Part shown: positions 14,550 to 23,040 of the stretch, in pieces
Position numbering within the stretch: the stretch's first letter is position 1
Layout: every line of letters begins with the position of its first letter
NCBI GenBank assembly: GCA_003527885.1
Contig: DPWB01000011.1
Span: forward strand, 1 to 23,212
DNA from: Candidatus Competibacteraceae bacterium
Lineage (GTDB): Bacteria; Pseudomonadota; Gammaproteobacteria; Competibacterales; Competibacteraceae
DNA: 23,212 nucleotides
Direction of reading: 5' to 3'
Notes under the pieces: model-generated
Told to the model about the DNA's origin: nothing
The model's database searches: none
Seen by the model: the letters and a program-made list of their open reading frames with translations, nothing else
Translations under genes and position numbers: made by a program

Positions 14550-15221
14550 ATGCGCTTGTTACTGGTCGAAGACGATGCTCCGCTGGCCGGCCGCCTACGG
14601 ATCGACTTGGAGCAGGCCGGGTACGCCGTCGATACGGTCGCCGACGGCGTGGAGGCCGAATTTATGGGCTCATCCGAGCCTTATGACGTCGTGGTGCTGG
14701 ATCTCGGCCTGCCCGGCCGCCCCGGTCTGGAGGTATTAAGCCACTGGCGCGCGGCCGACAACCCAGTGCCGGTATTAATTCTGACGGCCCGGGATGCCTG
14801 GCACGAAAAAGTGGACGGTTTCAAGACCGGCGCCGACGACTATCTGGGCAAGCCCTTTCATACCGCCGAGTTGGTCGCCCGGCTCCATGCGCTATTGCGG
14901 CGCAGCACGGCCCGGCCGAACGGCCCGCTCCGGGTCGCCGGCCTCGAATTGAACGAGGAGACCCAAACCGTGCTCGTGCTGGCCACCGGCCAAGCGTTCG
15001 ACCTGACCGGCACCGAGTTTCGTCTCCTGCGTTATTTCATGCTGCATCCCGGTCGCGTGTTGTCCAAAACGCGCCTGACCGAACACGTTTATGACTTCGA
15101 AAGCGAACGCGACAGCAATGTCCTGGAAGTTTACGTGAACCGGTTACGGCGCAAGCTCGGTCGCGATTCGATCGGCACGCGACGGGGCCAGGGCTACGTG
15201 TTCGGGACCGAAGCGCCGTGA
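14550..15221 (+). CDS. OmpR/PhoP-family response regulator (QseB/PmrA-like)
   Basis: A 223-aa transcription factor. The receiver (1-118) has acidic residues EDD at 7-9, phospho-acceptor Asp51 in VVLDLGLPG, Thr79 in LILTARD and Lys101 in DYLGKPF. The winged-helix DNA-binding domain (about 127-219) shows [36 protein letters not shown] and [11 protein letters not shown], the classic OmpR-family C-terminus. It should bind as a head-to-tail dimer to 11-bp-spaced repeats, exactly what is found at 13032-13053. Its stop overlaps the kinase start (GTGA), so the two are translationally coupled. Confidence 0.95.
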   Translation: MRLLLVEDDAPLAGRLRIDLEQAGYAVDTVADGVEAEFMGSSEPYDVVVLDLGLPGRPGLEVLSHWRAADNPVPVLILTARDAWHEKVDGFKTGADDYLGKPFHTAELVARLHALLRRSTARPNGPLRVAGLELNEETQTVLVLATGQAFDLTGTEFRLLRYFMLHPGRVLSKTRLTEHVYDFESERDSNVLEVYVNRLRRKLGRDSIGTRRGQGYVFGTEAP

Positions 15222-16567
15222 GCTCGCTGCAAACCCGGTTGTCCGCCAGTTTGAGCGCCGGATTGGCCGCGCTGACCCTGTTGGTGCTCGCCGGCGGCTA
15301 CTATTCCTTGCGGCGCGTCACCGAGGATTTCGTCGTCACCCGGCTGGAACATGATATGGACACCGTGCTGTCGGCCTTGCAATTTGACGGTGCAGGCCGG
15401 CCTTTGTTGGCGACCGAACGGATAGGCGCCCCGTTCCACCAACCCTATTCAGGCCATTACTACAAAATTGCAACCGCAAGCGGCGAACTCCGTTCCCGCT
15501 CCCTGTGGGATGACGACCTGCCGGCACTGCCGACCCTCAGCCACAACCATTCCACCCGAGCCTTCGCCGTGGGACCGCAGCACCAGCAGTTGCTGTTGGT
15601 CGGCCGCGCTTTTGAGCTCCGGGGTTTACCGGTCACCATCGTCGTCACCGAAGATTTCACGCCGATGGATAAAGGGCTCAAGCGCTTGTTGTTGCAGTTT
15701 GGCCTGGTCGCATTAGGGTTGTTTGGCGCGCTGCTCCTGCTCCAGCGAATGATCGTGCACAGGGGCTTGATGCCCTTGGATCAGGTCCGCCGCGAGCTGC
15801 CCCGCCTGGCGCGGGGCGAAATTTCCCAACTGTCGGTCGATGCCCCGGACGAGGTGCGTCCGCTCGTCGGCGAGCTCAACCGCTTGCTGGAGCTGATGAA
15901 CCAGCGCCAACGACGCACCCGGCACGCTCTGGGTAACTTGGCTCACGCGTTGAAAACACCGCTAACCGCCCTGACCCAACTGACCGATCAACCTCCGACC
16001 GCCGACAATACCAGGGATTGGTGGCTGGATTTGCGCCAACAGCTCCAGCATATCCGCCGGTTGACCGAACGGGAATTGAAACGGGCGCGCATCGCCGGCG
16101 GCGGCACGCCCGGCCAACGGGTCTTGCTCACCCAAGAGATCATCGATCTGACCGACACGTTGCGCCGCATCCACCGCGACTGCTCGCTGCATTTCGAACT
16201 GCGGGTGCCGTCGGACAGCGTCTTTCCCGGCGACCGTGACGATCTGCTGGAACTGCTCGGCAACCTGCTCGACAACGCCTGTCAATGGGCCCGGCAGCGG
16301 GTCTTGTTGACCGCGAACACCGATGCCGGAGGGTTGTGGCTGCAAGTCGAGGACGACGGCCCCGGCTGCCCGCCGGATCAACTGGAGCTACTGCGGCAGC
16401 GGGGAACCCGGATCGACGAGTCCCGCGCCGGCTACGGCCTGGGTTTGGCCATCATCAGCGATATCGTCGCCCAGTACGGCGGCACCTTGCGGTTGGGCCG
16501 TTCCGAAACCCTGGGCGGCTTGCTGGCCGAGGTGGCGCTGCCCCACTCGCCCAGCGGACGGGTTTGA
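15218..16567 (+). CDS. PhoQ/QseC-like membrane sensor histidine kinase
   Basis: A 449-aa kinase with a GTG start overlapping the regulator's stop codon. TM1 is about residues 11-30 and TM2 about 155-177. The roughly 125-residue periplasmic domain between them resembles the PhoQ-like sensor class ([25 protein letters not shown]). A HAMP-type linker follows. The H-box is [16 protein letters not shown] with His243. The ATPase domain has [13 protein letters not shown] (Asn353), [13 protein letters not shown] and GYGLGLAII. The NLAH.LKTPL box matches PhoQ-type kinases, which sense cations, peptides or envelope stress. The PepSY proteins encoded just upstream are candidates for binding its periplasmic domain. 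Confidence 0.93.
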   Translation: MSSLQTRLSASLSAGLAALTLLVLAGGYYSLRRVTEDFVVTRLEHDMDTVLSALQFDGAGRPLLATERIGAPFHQPYSGHYYKIATASGELRSRSLWDDDLPALPTLSHNHSTRAFAVGPQHQQLLLVGRAFELRGLPVTIVVTEDFTPMDKGLKRLLLQFGLVALGLFGALLLLQRMIVHRGLMPLDQVRRELPRLARGEISQLSVDAPDEVRPLVGELNRLLELMNQRQRRTRHALGNLAHALKTPLTALTQLTDQPPTADNTRDWWLDLRQQLQHIRRLTERELKRARIAGGGTPGQRVLLTQEIIDLTDTLRRIHRDCSLHFELRVPSDSVFPGDRDDLLELLGNLLDNACQWARQRVLLTANTDAGGLWLQVEDDGPGCPPDQLELLRQRGTRIDESRAGYGLGLAIISDIVAQYGGTLRLGRSETLGGLLAEVALPHSPSGRV

Positions 16568-16638
16568 CCCAACCCCGCATCGCTCTTTCAACCGGGCGAG
16601 GCCTTGGGGCCTGCCACCGCCGTGGATGCCGCCGAGCG

Positions 16639-18114
16639 TCAGCCGCCCTGTCCGACCCTCACCACCTTGATCATGTTGGTGCCACCGGACACGCCGACCG
16701 GAACGCCGGCGCTGAACACCACGATCTCGCCCTCACGCACCATGCTCTTGTTGAGCAGAAATTCGGTGGCGGCGCTGAGCAAATCGTCCACCGAACTGAC
16801 GACGGCCCCCAGCTGTAAGGGCGTCACCCCCCAAATCAGCGCCAGCTTGCGCAGGGTGCCGAGCTTCGAGCTGAAAGCGATCAATGGCGCCACCGGCCGG
16901 AATTTGGCCAAGCCCAAGACGCTGGAACCGCTGTTGGTGAAACCGACCAGATAGCGGGCGCGCACTTTTTCCACCAAATCTACCGTGGCGAAATGCACGG
17001 CGTCTTCGACCCGCTGGCCTGCCTTGGCCAGCAGCTCCTCCTGCGTCAGCACGCTCTTGTGCATCAGCGCCTTGAAAATATCGCTGCCTTCGACGCTCAG
17101 AGCGATGTTCTTCATCATCCGCACCGCCGCGACCGGATACTGGCCGGCGGCGGTTTCCGCCGACAGCATCACCGCATCGGTGCCATCCAGGATCGCGTTG
17201 GCCACGTCGTTGGCCTCGGCGCGGGTCGGCCGGGGATTGTTGATCATGGACTCCAGCATTTGCGTGGCGGTGATGACCGGTTTTCCGGCGATGTTGCAAA
17301 AGCGGATGATGGTCTTCTGCATCAGCGGCACCTCCTGCGGCGAGGTTTCCACCCCCAGATCGCCGCGCGCCACCATGATCGCGTCAGCCACGGCGATGAT
17401 GCCATCAATATGCTTGAAGGCCTCGGGCTTCTCGATCTTGGCGATGATCGGAATCTTGCGGCCGTAAGTGCTCAACATGAAATCGATCAGTTCCTTGACA
17501 TCCTCGGCGTCCCGCACGAACGACAGCGCCACGTAATCCAAGCCGTGCTCGTAGGCGAACTGTAAATCGGCCCGATCCTTGTCGGTGATGGCCGAAATCT
17601 TCAGCTTGACGTTGGGCAGGTTGACGCCCTTGCGCGGTTTCAGCCGGCCACCGTTGACCACTCGGGTCAAGAGCTCGTGGCCTTCGATCCGCTCGACGGT
17701 CAGCTCGAACAGCCCGTCGTCGATCAAGATGCGGTCACCGGGTTTGACCTCTTCGTGCAGGCTGCGATGGTCGATGGCGATTTTCTTGACCCCACCGTGA
17801 ATGCCGCCGATCAGGTCGTCGGTGGTCAGCACCAGTATCTCGCCGGTAGCGACTTCCAGAAACTCGCCCTCCAACTGGCCGAGCCGGATTTTCGGCCCCT
17901 GCAAATCCTGAAAAATGGCGATGTATCGGTTCAGTTTCTGTGCGGTCTCCCGCACCAGTCGCACGGACAGGGCATGATCCTCGTGCGTGCCGTGAGAAAA
18001 ATTCAACCGGATCACGTCGGCGCCTTCCACCAGCAAGCCTTCGATGACTTCAGGATTTCGAGAATTCGGCCCCAATGTCGCCACGATCTTGGTGAACTTC
18101 ATCACTTTCGCCAT
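16639..18114 (-). CDS. pyk: pyruvate kinase
   Basis: A 491-aa cytoplasmic enzyme that makes pyruvate and ATP from phosphoenolpyruvate. Signatures in order: KIVATLGPNSRN (9-20), IRLNFSHGTHEDH (35-47), FQDLQGPKIRLG (68-79), the catalytic segment IPIIAKIEKPEA (Lys226, metal ligand Glu228), MVARGDLGVE (metal ligand Asp252) and ITATQMLESM (281-290), plus a C-terminal allosteric domain. It is slightly longer than E. coli PykF or PykA (about 470-480), and I cannot assign the subtype securely. ATG 18114 is the first start; an ATG four codons in (18102) is an alternative. It is transcribed away from the GH57 gene, from a good promoter at 18168-18196. Confidence 0.97.
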   Translation of the reverse strand: MAKVMKFTKIVATLGPNSRNPEVIEGLLVEGADVIRLNFSHGTHEDHALSVRLVRETAQKLNRYIAIFQDLQGPKIRLGQLEGEFLEVATGEILVLTTDDLIGGIHGGVKKIAIDHRSLHEEVKPGDRILIDDGLFELTVERIEGHELLTRVVNGGRLKPRKGVNLPNVKLKISAITDKDRADLQFAYEHGLDYVALSFVRDAEDVKELIDFMLSTYGRKIPIIAKIEKPEAFKHIDGIIAVADAIMVARGDLGVETSPQEVPLMQKTIIRFCNIAGKPVITATQMLESMINNPRPTRAEANDVANAILDGTDAVMLSAETAAGQYPVAAVRMMKNIALSVEGSDIFKALMHKSVLTQEELLAKAGQRVEDAVHFATVDLVEKVRARYLVGFTNSGSSVLGLAKFRPVAPLIAFSSKLGTLRKLALIWGVTPLQLGAVVSSVDDLLSAATEFLLNKSMVREGEIVVFSAGVPVGVSGGTNMIKVVRVGQGG

Positions 18115-18167
18115 GCTCGGTATCGCCCCCTAGCCGGAACGGTTCTCAAACCAAAACAATCAGGTGG

Positions 18168-18196
18168 TTATCATTATCGCCATCATCCAGTGTAAA
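18168..18196 (-). promoter_or_regulatory. sigma70-type promoter for pyk
   Basis: On the minus strand, TTTACA (18196-18191) is followed after exactly 17 bases by TGATAA (18173-18168), directed toward pyk, whose start codon is at 18114. Both boxes are close to the vegetative consensus. An overlapping GATAAT gives an alternative -10 but with poor spacing. Confidence 0.55.
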
Positions 18197-18311
18197 GGAT
18201 GCGGCGGCTTCCCTCAAAACCCGTTCAGCGGCAACCGGGTTTATCTGGCGTTAAAGCGGCAATTCCCGCCAGCCGGATTAAACTGATAGCGATAATTTTA
18301 AAAGCCTGCCC

Positions 18312-18341
18312 CCCCTTCGCTTTCCCCGGAAGGCGAAGGGG
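18312..18341 (+). other. strong 5'-leader hairpin ahead of the GH57 gene
   Basis: CCCCTTCGC (18312-18320) and GCGAAGGGG (18333-18341) form nine perfect base pairs, extended inward by TTTC/GGAA-type pairs to a small loop. The hairpin ends 26 bases before the GH57 start and about 15 before its GAGGAG ribosome-binding site. No T run follows on the + strand. It could protect the message from decay or tune translation. Confidence 0.45.
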
Positions 18342-18367
18342 ATGGCGAACCCACGCGAGGAGTTTCG

Positions 18368-20497
18368 ATGACCGAGGTATTTACCCGCATTTTGCGAATC
18401 GACCTGCCCGAGACACTGCAATGCGACGAATCCGGCAAAAATCCGGCTTTCAGCATCAGTTTCGTCACCGACGGCTCAGTACCCTTTCCGCAATTGATCC
18501 TGCACGCGCAAGACGGCCAGCACCTGTTCAAGGACGCCGCGATCCAGGCCAGCGTCGGAACCGGGGCCGAATACCTTTACACGGTCAGCATCCCCGCCGG
18601 CTCGCTGCGCTCGGGCGAGATCAAAGTGCAGGCGGAAGGGTGTCGCAAGGCCGACCTCAACCAAGCCGGCGGCGGCGACTGGATCAAGAGCTTCGGCCAG
18701 TTGCGCATCGCGCCGGGGGCCAAACCGGCGCCGGCTATCCGGGTCGCAAGCGGTTCCGGCGATACGGCGGTCAAGCTGTATTTCGGCATCCACAAGCACA
18801 TGCACCAACCGTACTACAACGCGGTCGACCAGCGGTATTGGGACGGCGAGAAGGATTCGATCTTCGGCGCGCGCGGCGGACCCTACACCCATTTCATCCC
18901 GACCGCCGTGCGCCAGTACGCCGAGGGCGGCCTGCCCCACGCCGGTTTATCGACCAGTTGGAGCGGGTCGCTGATCGAACAGCTCAACCGCTGCGCCGCC
19001 GAAGGGCTGTGCGGTGGCCGTTTCGGCGGCTGGAATAACGAGCTGCGCGCCGTCGCCCAGGAAAAAACCGCCCTCGGTCACCCGCGGGTGGATTTCAGCG
19101 CCTTTGGCTTCTTCCATCCGCTGATGGCGCTGATCCCGGATCGAGACATCGTCAAGCAGGTGGAATGGCATCGCGGCATCATCCGCGCCGCCTTCGGCAT
19201 CGAGGCCTCCAGCGTGATGTTTCCGCCGGAAACCGCCTTTCATGTCCGCATGATTCCGGCGCTGAATCAGGCCGGCGTCAAAGCGGTGATTTACGATTCG
19301 ATCCACCGCTTCCGGGCCTGCCGCGATTATCCCTACGCCGGCATCGACGAAGGCATGTTGCCGCCCAACCCCGCCGAGCAGGTCAACCCGCCGGTCAACG
19401 ACTGGCTGCAACTGCGCAACATCTGGGCCGGCTCCAAGATTTCCCCCAGCCTGCTCAGGCCGGAATACGCTCGCTACGAAGACCCGGACGGCAAGCTTCA
19501 CCAGATCATCGTGGTGCCGGCGGAACGCTACATCGGCAACGAAGACGCGCGCGGCGGTTTCGGGGCCTTGCAATATCCCGATGTACTCAGCCAAGTTTAT
19601 AACTCGATTGTCGATACCGGCGCGTTCGACCCGCGACATCCGCCGTTTTTCCTGCTGCATTCCGACGGCGACAACCACGGTGGCGGCGCTGACAGCTACT
19701 ACAACCACAACACCGGCCAACTGGTGCAGTGGTTGCAGGGCGACCCGCGTTTCGAGCTGACCACGGTGCACGACTACCTGGACCGCTTCCCGCCCGATCC
19801 CAGCCAAGCGGCGCACGTCGAACCCGGCTCCTGGAGCGGCGCGGACAACGGCGACCCGCAGTTCATGAAGTGGTTCAGCCGTTACGACCAGCCCTATTCG
19901 CCCGATCTGAACTCCTGGGCGGTGCTGACCGCGTTTCAGAACGTGGTGCACACGATGGAAGACGCCTATCCCGGCAAGCCGTGGCTGGATGATGTGACCC
20001 GGCTGCTGCTGACCGCCGAAACCAGTTGCTACTGGTATTGGACCGGCCAGCACATCTGGGATCAGCAGGTCACCGATGCCGCCAACGCCGGCTACGGCAG
20101 AGTGAAAAGCGAGGTGGACGCCCTGCTCTCCTCCGGCCAGGACCGCACTGGCCCCACCATCTTCGCGCCGTGGGTCACGCCGGAAAATCCGGGCGGCAAG
20201 CGCTGGGGCCAAGGCTGCCTGCTCGATGCGCCACGCGAAGGCACGGTGCACACCTTCGTCTACGACATCACCGGCCTGAAACGGGTGACGCTGGTCTTGC
20301 GCGCGGCCTCCGGCGAAACCCGCATTGAAATGAGCGATCACGGTCCCTATCCGTCGCAAACCGGCGCGGCCGTCACCGCCCATTACTTTACCGCCCAGTT
20401 ACCGGTCGGCGCGGGCGACGTGCGCTATTACATCGAGGCGGAGGACGGTAAAGGCAACGTTTCGCGCGGGGCTCTGGAGCGAATGTATTTGGCCTAA
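18368..20497 (+). CDS. GH57-family glycoside hydrolase (alpha-glucan-acting) with flanking beta-domains
   Basis: A 709-aa cytoplasmic protein; ATG 18368 has GAGGAG just upstream and no signal peptide. Residues 1 to about 130 form a beta-rich accessory domain. The GH57 domain opens with FGIHKHMHQPYY (139-150; His146-Gln147-Pro148 is GH57 motif 1). FPPETAFHVRM carries Glu288, the likely nucleophile, and HSDGDNHGGG carries Asp433/Asp435, candidates for the acid/base. A helical stretch follows, then a C-terminal beta-sandwich (about 590-709, VHTFVYDITGLKRVTLVLRA). GH57 enzymes include alpha-amylases, 4-alpha-glucanotransferases and branching enzymes, so a role in glycogen turnover is likely; exact specificity is not readable. 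Divergence from pyk fits carbon-store use. An intrinsic terminator follows. Confidence 0.88.
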   Translation: MTEVFTRILRIDLPETLQCDESGKNPAFSISFVTDGSVPFPQLILHAQDGQHLFKDAAIQASVGTGAEYLYTVSIPAGSLRSGEIKVQAEGCRKADLNQAGGGDWIKSFGQLRIAPGAKPAPAIRVASGSGDTAVKLYFGIHKHMHQPYYNAVDQRYWDGEKDSIFGARGGPYTHFIPTAVRQYAEGGLPHAGLSTSWSGSLIEQLNRCAAEGLCGGRFGGWNNELRAVAQEKTALGHPRVDFSAFGFFHPLMALIPDRDIVKQVEWHRGIIRAAFGIEASSVMFPPETAFHVRMIPALNQAGVKAVIYDSIHRFRACRDYPYAGIDEGMLPPNPAEQVNPPVNDWLQLRNIWAGSKISPSLLRPEYARYEDPDGKLHQIIVVPAERYIGNEDARGGFGALQYPDVLSQVYNSIVDTGAFDPRHPPFFLLHSDGDNHGGGADSYYNHNTGQLVQWLQGDPRFELTTVHDYLDRFPPDPSQAAHVEPGSWSGADNGDPQFMKWFSRYDQPYSPDLNSWAVLTAFQNVVHTMEDAYPGKPWLDDVTRLLLTAETSCYWYWTGQHIWDQQVTDAANAGYGRVKSEVDALLSSGQDRTGPTIFAPWVTPENPGGKRWGQGCLLDAPREGTVHTFVYDITGLKRVTLVLRAASGETRIEMSDHGPYPSQTGAAVTAHYFTAQLPVGAGDVRYYIEAEDGKGNVSRGALERMYLA

Positions 20498-20568
20498 ATC
20501 CAGCAGCCTAACCTCAAGGCGCACTAAATTTACCCCTCCGGCCTTGTTCCGAATCTCATCCAACAGCC

Positions 20569-20599
20569 GCCCGTTCCATCGCTGGAACGGGCTTTGCTT
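20569..20599 (+). terminator. intrinsic terminator after the GH57 gene
   Basis: GCCCGTTCCA (20569-20578) and TGGAACGGGC (20583-20592) form a perfect 10-bp GC-rich stem with the four-base loop TCGC, followed directly by TTTGCTT. It lies 72 bases after the GH57 stop and before the next gene's ribosome-binding site, so the GH57 gene is probably monocistronic. The T run is short, so some read-through is possible. Confidence 0.75.
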
Positions 20600-20609
20600 A
20601 AACCCGATG

Positions 20610-20636
20610 GAGCCGAGCCATTGCTTGAGCCGAGCC
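20610..20636 (+). repeat. 10-bp direct repeat upstream of the alpha/beta-hydrolase gene
   Basis: GAGCCGAGCC occurs at 20610-20619 and 20627-20636, 17 bases start to start. It lies between the terminator and the hydrolase ribosome-binding site (AGAGGA, 20658-20663). It could be an operator or leader element, or a chance repeat in GC-rich DNA. Confidence 0.3.
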
Positions 20637-20670
20637 TACGCCATACGTTCTCCACCCAGAGGAACCCAGC

Positions 20671-21513
20671 ATGGCAACCGAGTATTACTTGGATAATATC
20701 GATCTGAAAAACGGTGCAAAGCCGCTGACGGCGGCCTGTGTCCCCAACGGTTTTAAAGCTGGAGACAAAGCCAACATCATCCTGTTCCTGCACGGCACCG
20801 GACAAGCCTCTATCCGAGATTACTTCCAGCAGCCCGATCACGACTTGCAGACCGTTTTGGACAGTCCAAATCCCGTCAAACACGTTATTTTGATCGCTCC
20901 GACTCTTTCCAACGGCGCGCAGGGCGGTAATTTGGGTGGCGACGAGGCAGACACTATCCCCAAAAACGCCTTGCAATGGTATTTACCCCTAGTATCGGCG
21001 GAACTGCAAAAACAAAAACCCAACCCGCCGATCCCCGAATTCGACACCTCGGATAAGGTTGGCACACTAGTATTGGCGGCTCACTCCGGCGGCGGCAAGG
21101 TCATGCTCGCCCTGGCGCGCACCCGAGGCGCGGATAAATACGCCGACAAGATCGTGGAATGCTGGGGGTTCGATTGCTTGTATGGCCAAGCCAATGGCCC
21201 TCTATCGACACCGACACCCGCGCCGGAGCCCAAAGCGCCACAGCCAACATGGACCGCTTGGGAGAGCAAGAACAAAGCACATCGGGAGATGCTCTGGGCG
21301 AACTGGCTACGCGATAACAGCAGTGTGGGGTTTTTTCTGTATTGTGCGTCTGGCCAGCGCGGCGGCGGCACCGCGACCCGTTCCAGCAACCTCGACAAGC
21401 TGGCGAAGCGGCGTAACCTGACCCAAGCGCACCTCGTTTTCGATCCCTCGGCAACTCACGATGGCATCATCAAACCCCGCTTCGTCGAACGATTGGCAGC
21501 GTTGAGCCCCTAA
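20671..21513 (+). CDS. alpha/beta-hydrolase-like protein, substrate unknown
   Basis: A 280-aa protein with ATG 20671, AGAGGA seven bases upstream and no signal peptide. The fold is suggested by NIILFLHGTGQ (oxyanion HG motif after strand 3), VILIAPTLSN, and the nucleophile elbow LAAHSGGGKV with Ser139. CWGFDCLYG (Asp168) and SATHDGI (His263) could complete the triad in the right order. Between Asp168 and His263 is a Pro-rich insert (STPTPAPEPKAPQPTW) and a helical stretch. The AHSGGG elbow is a variant of GxSxG lacking the first glycine. Esterase, lipase or peptidase activity is possible but not determinable. Its AT content and codon use look more relaxed than its neighbours', so horizontal acquisition is possible. 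It is a stand-alone gene after a terminator. Confidence 0.72.
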   Translation: MATEYYLDNIDLKNGAKPLTAACVPNGFKAGDKANIILFLHGTGQASIRDYFQQPDHDLQTVLDSPNPVKHVILIAPTLSNGAQGGNLGGDEADTIPKNALQWYLPLVSAELQKQKPNPPIPEFDTSDKVGTLVLAAHSGGGKVMLALARTRGADKYADKIVECWGFDCLYGQANGPLSTPTPAPEPKAPQPTWTAWESKNKAHREMLWANWLRDNSSVGFFLYCASGQRGGGTATRSSNLDKLAKRRNLTQAHLVFDPSATHDGIIKPRFVERLAALSP

Positions 21514-21810
21514 CGAACCGAGCGCCAGCACCGCTCGACAGGCGGGATAGCAACCCAAAAAGTCCCCCAGGGCCTGCCGGCCGAATGGGCTGAGAAGAGG
21601 TTTCACGCGCTCGCGGCCAGGACGCAACCCGCCAACGATGAAGCCGGAAAATAATCTGATTTTCGATTGAACCGCCCCACTCCCACCAGTAGACTGTTGG
21701 GTTCAACTGGCAATATTTGCTTTCCCACCGGTCTTGCCAGTCGGCCTCCAGCCCCGGTATGTCTCACCTGGGCAGAGACCTTCGCGACCCCAGCTTTCGG
21801 TAACGCCATC
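21514..21810 (+). promoter_or_regulatory. intergenic region with alaC promoter and long leader
   Basis: TTGAAC (21667-21672), 17 bases, TAGACT (21690-21695) forms a good vegetative-type promoter pointing at alaC, predicting transcription from about 21702 and a leader of about 108 bases. A CTGGG (from 21768)/CCCAG pairing is possible late in the leader, but no riboswitch or attenuator peptide was recognised. The part upstream of 21660 holds no convincing gene and no clear terminator for the hydrolase gene. Confidence 0.5.
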
Positions 21811-23040
21811 TTGAACGCCGATTTTCAACGTATCAAACGTCTGCCGCCCTACGTCTTCAACATCGTCAACGAGTTGAAGGCCAAGGCCCGCGCCCGAGGC
21901 GAGGACATCATCGATTTCGGCATGGGCACCCCCGACCAGCCGACCCCCAAACACATCGTGGACAAGCTGGTGGAAACCGCCCGGCGCGGTGACACCCACC
22001 GCTATTCGGTCTCGCGCGGCATCCCGCGCCTGCGCCGGGCGATCTGCAACTGGTACCAGAACCGCTACGCCGTCGCGCTGGACCCGGAATCCGAAGCCAT
22101 CGTCACCATCGGCTCCAAGGAAGGGTTGGCCCATCTGGCGCTGGCGACGCTGGGTCCGGGCGACGCCGTGCTGGTGCCAAACCCCGCCTATCCGATCCAC
22201 CCTTACGGCTTCGTCATCGCCGGCGCCGACATCCGCCACGTGCCGCTGGTGCCGGGCGTGGACTTCTTCGCCGAGCTGGAAAAAGCGATCAAGGATTCCT
22301 GGCCGCAGCCGAAGATGCTGGTGCTCAATTTTCCGGCCAACCCCACCGCCCAATGCGTCGGGCTGGATTTCTTCGAGAAAGTGATCGCTGTCGCCCGCGA
22401 GCACGGAATCTGGGTCATCCAGGATCTCGCTTACGCCGACCTGGTGTTCGACGGCTACGTCGCGCCCTCAATCCTGCAAGTACCCGGCGCCAAGGACATC
22501 GCGGTCGAATCCTTCACCTTGTCTAAAAGCTACAATATGCCCGGTTGGCGGGTCGGTTTCATGTGCGGCAACCCGGTGTTGATCGCGGCGCTGGCCCGGA
22601 TGAAATCCTATCTCGACTACGGCATGTTCACGCCGATTCAAGTCGCCGCCATCGCCGCGCTGGAAGGCCCACAAGAATGCGTCACCGAAATCCGCGACAC
22701 GTACCGACGGCGGCGCGACGTGCTCTGCGACGGCCTGAACGCGCTCGGCTGGGTGGTGGAAAAACCCAAAGCCACCATGTTCGTGTGGGCGCCGATCCCC
22801 GAACAGTACCGCCCGCTCGGTTCGTTGGAGTTCTGCAAAAAACTGTTGGCCGAGGCGAAAGTGGCGGTCGCGCCCGGCATCGGCTTCGGTGAGTACGGTG
22901 ATGACCACGTTCGCTTCGGGCTGATCGAAAACGAACACCGCACCCGCCAAGCCTTGCGCGGCATCCGCGAGATGGTCCGCCAAGAGGCCCGGAACCCGCG
23001 GGCCGCACCCGCGGTGCAAGCGGCCGGAGCAAGCGGATGA
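21811..23040 (+). CDS. alaC: alanine transaminase (class I/II aminotransferase)
   Basis: A PLP-dependent enzyme converting pyruvate and glutamate to alanine and 2-oxoglutarate. From TTG 21811 the product has 409 residues, close to E. coli AlaC (412). It aligns from its start: [83 protein letters not shown]. The PLP lysine is Lys239 in [15 protein letters not shown], and [12 protein letters not shown] closes the domain. No ATG is in frame nearby. An earlier in-frame TTG at 21667 would add 48 residues with no family counterpart and coincides with the predicted -35 box, so 21811 is preferred. The stop overlaps hom as ATGA. Confidence 0.93.
   Translation: MNADFQRIKRLPPYVFNIVNELKAKARARGEDIIDFGMGTPDQPTPKHIVDKLVETARRGDTHRYSVSRGIPRLRRAICNWYQNRYAVALDPESEAIVTIGSKEGLAHLALATLGPGDAVLVPNPAYPIHPYGFVIAGADIRHVPLVPGVDFFAELEKAIKDSWPQPKMLVLNFPANPTAQCVGLDFFEKVIAVAREHGIWVIQDLAYADLVFDGYVAPSILQVPGAKDIAVESFTLSKSYNMPGWRVGFMCGNPVLIAALARMKSYLDYGMFTPIQVAAIAALEGPQECVTEIRDTYRRRRDVLCDGLNALGWVVEKPKATMFVWAPIPEQYRPLGSLEFCKKLLAEAKVAVAPGIGFGEYGDDHVRFGLIENEHRTRQALRGIREMVRQEARNPRAAPAVQAAGASG

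Noticed and set aside
16590..16620. Small AGGCC/GGCCT hairpin between the kinase and pyk stops
   Set aside because: Only five base pairs and no T run on either side; not a credible terminator.
18312..18341. Reading the leader hairpin as a pyk terminator
   Set aside because: It lies upstream of the pyk start, not downstream, and lacks an adjacent T run on either strand in a useful orientation.
18947..20383. Minus-strand open frame (478 codons) opposite the GH57 gene
   Set aside because: Antisense shadow with Val/Gly/Arg-rich composition; GH57 motifs are on the + strand.
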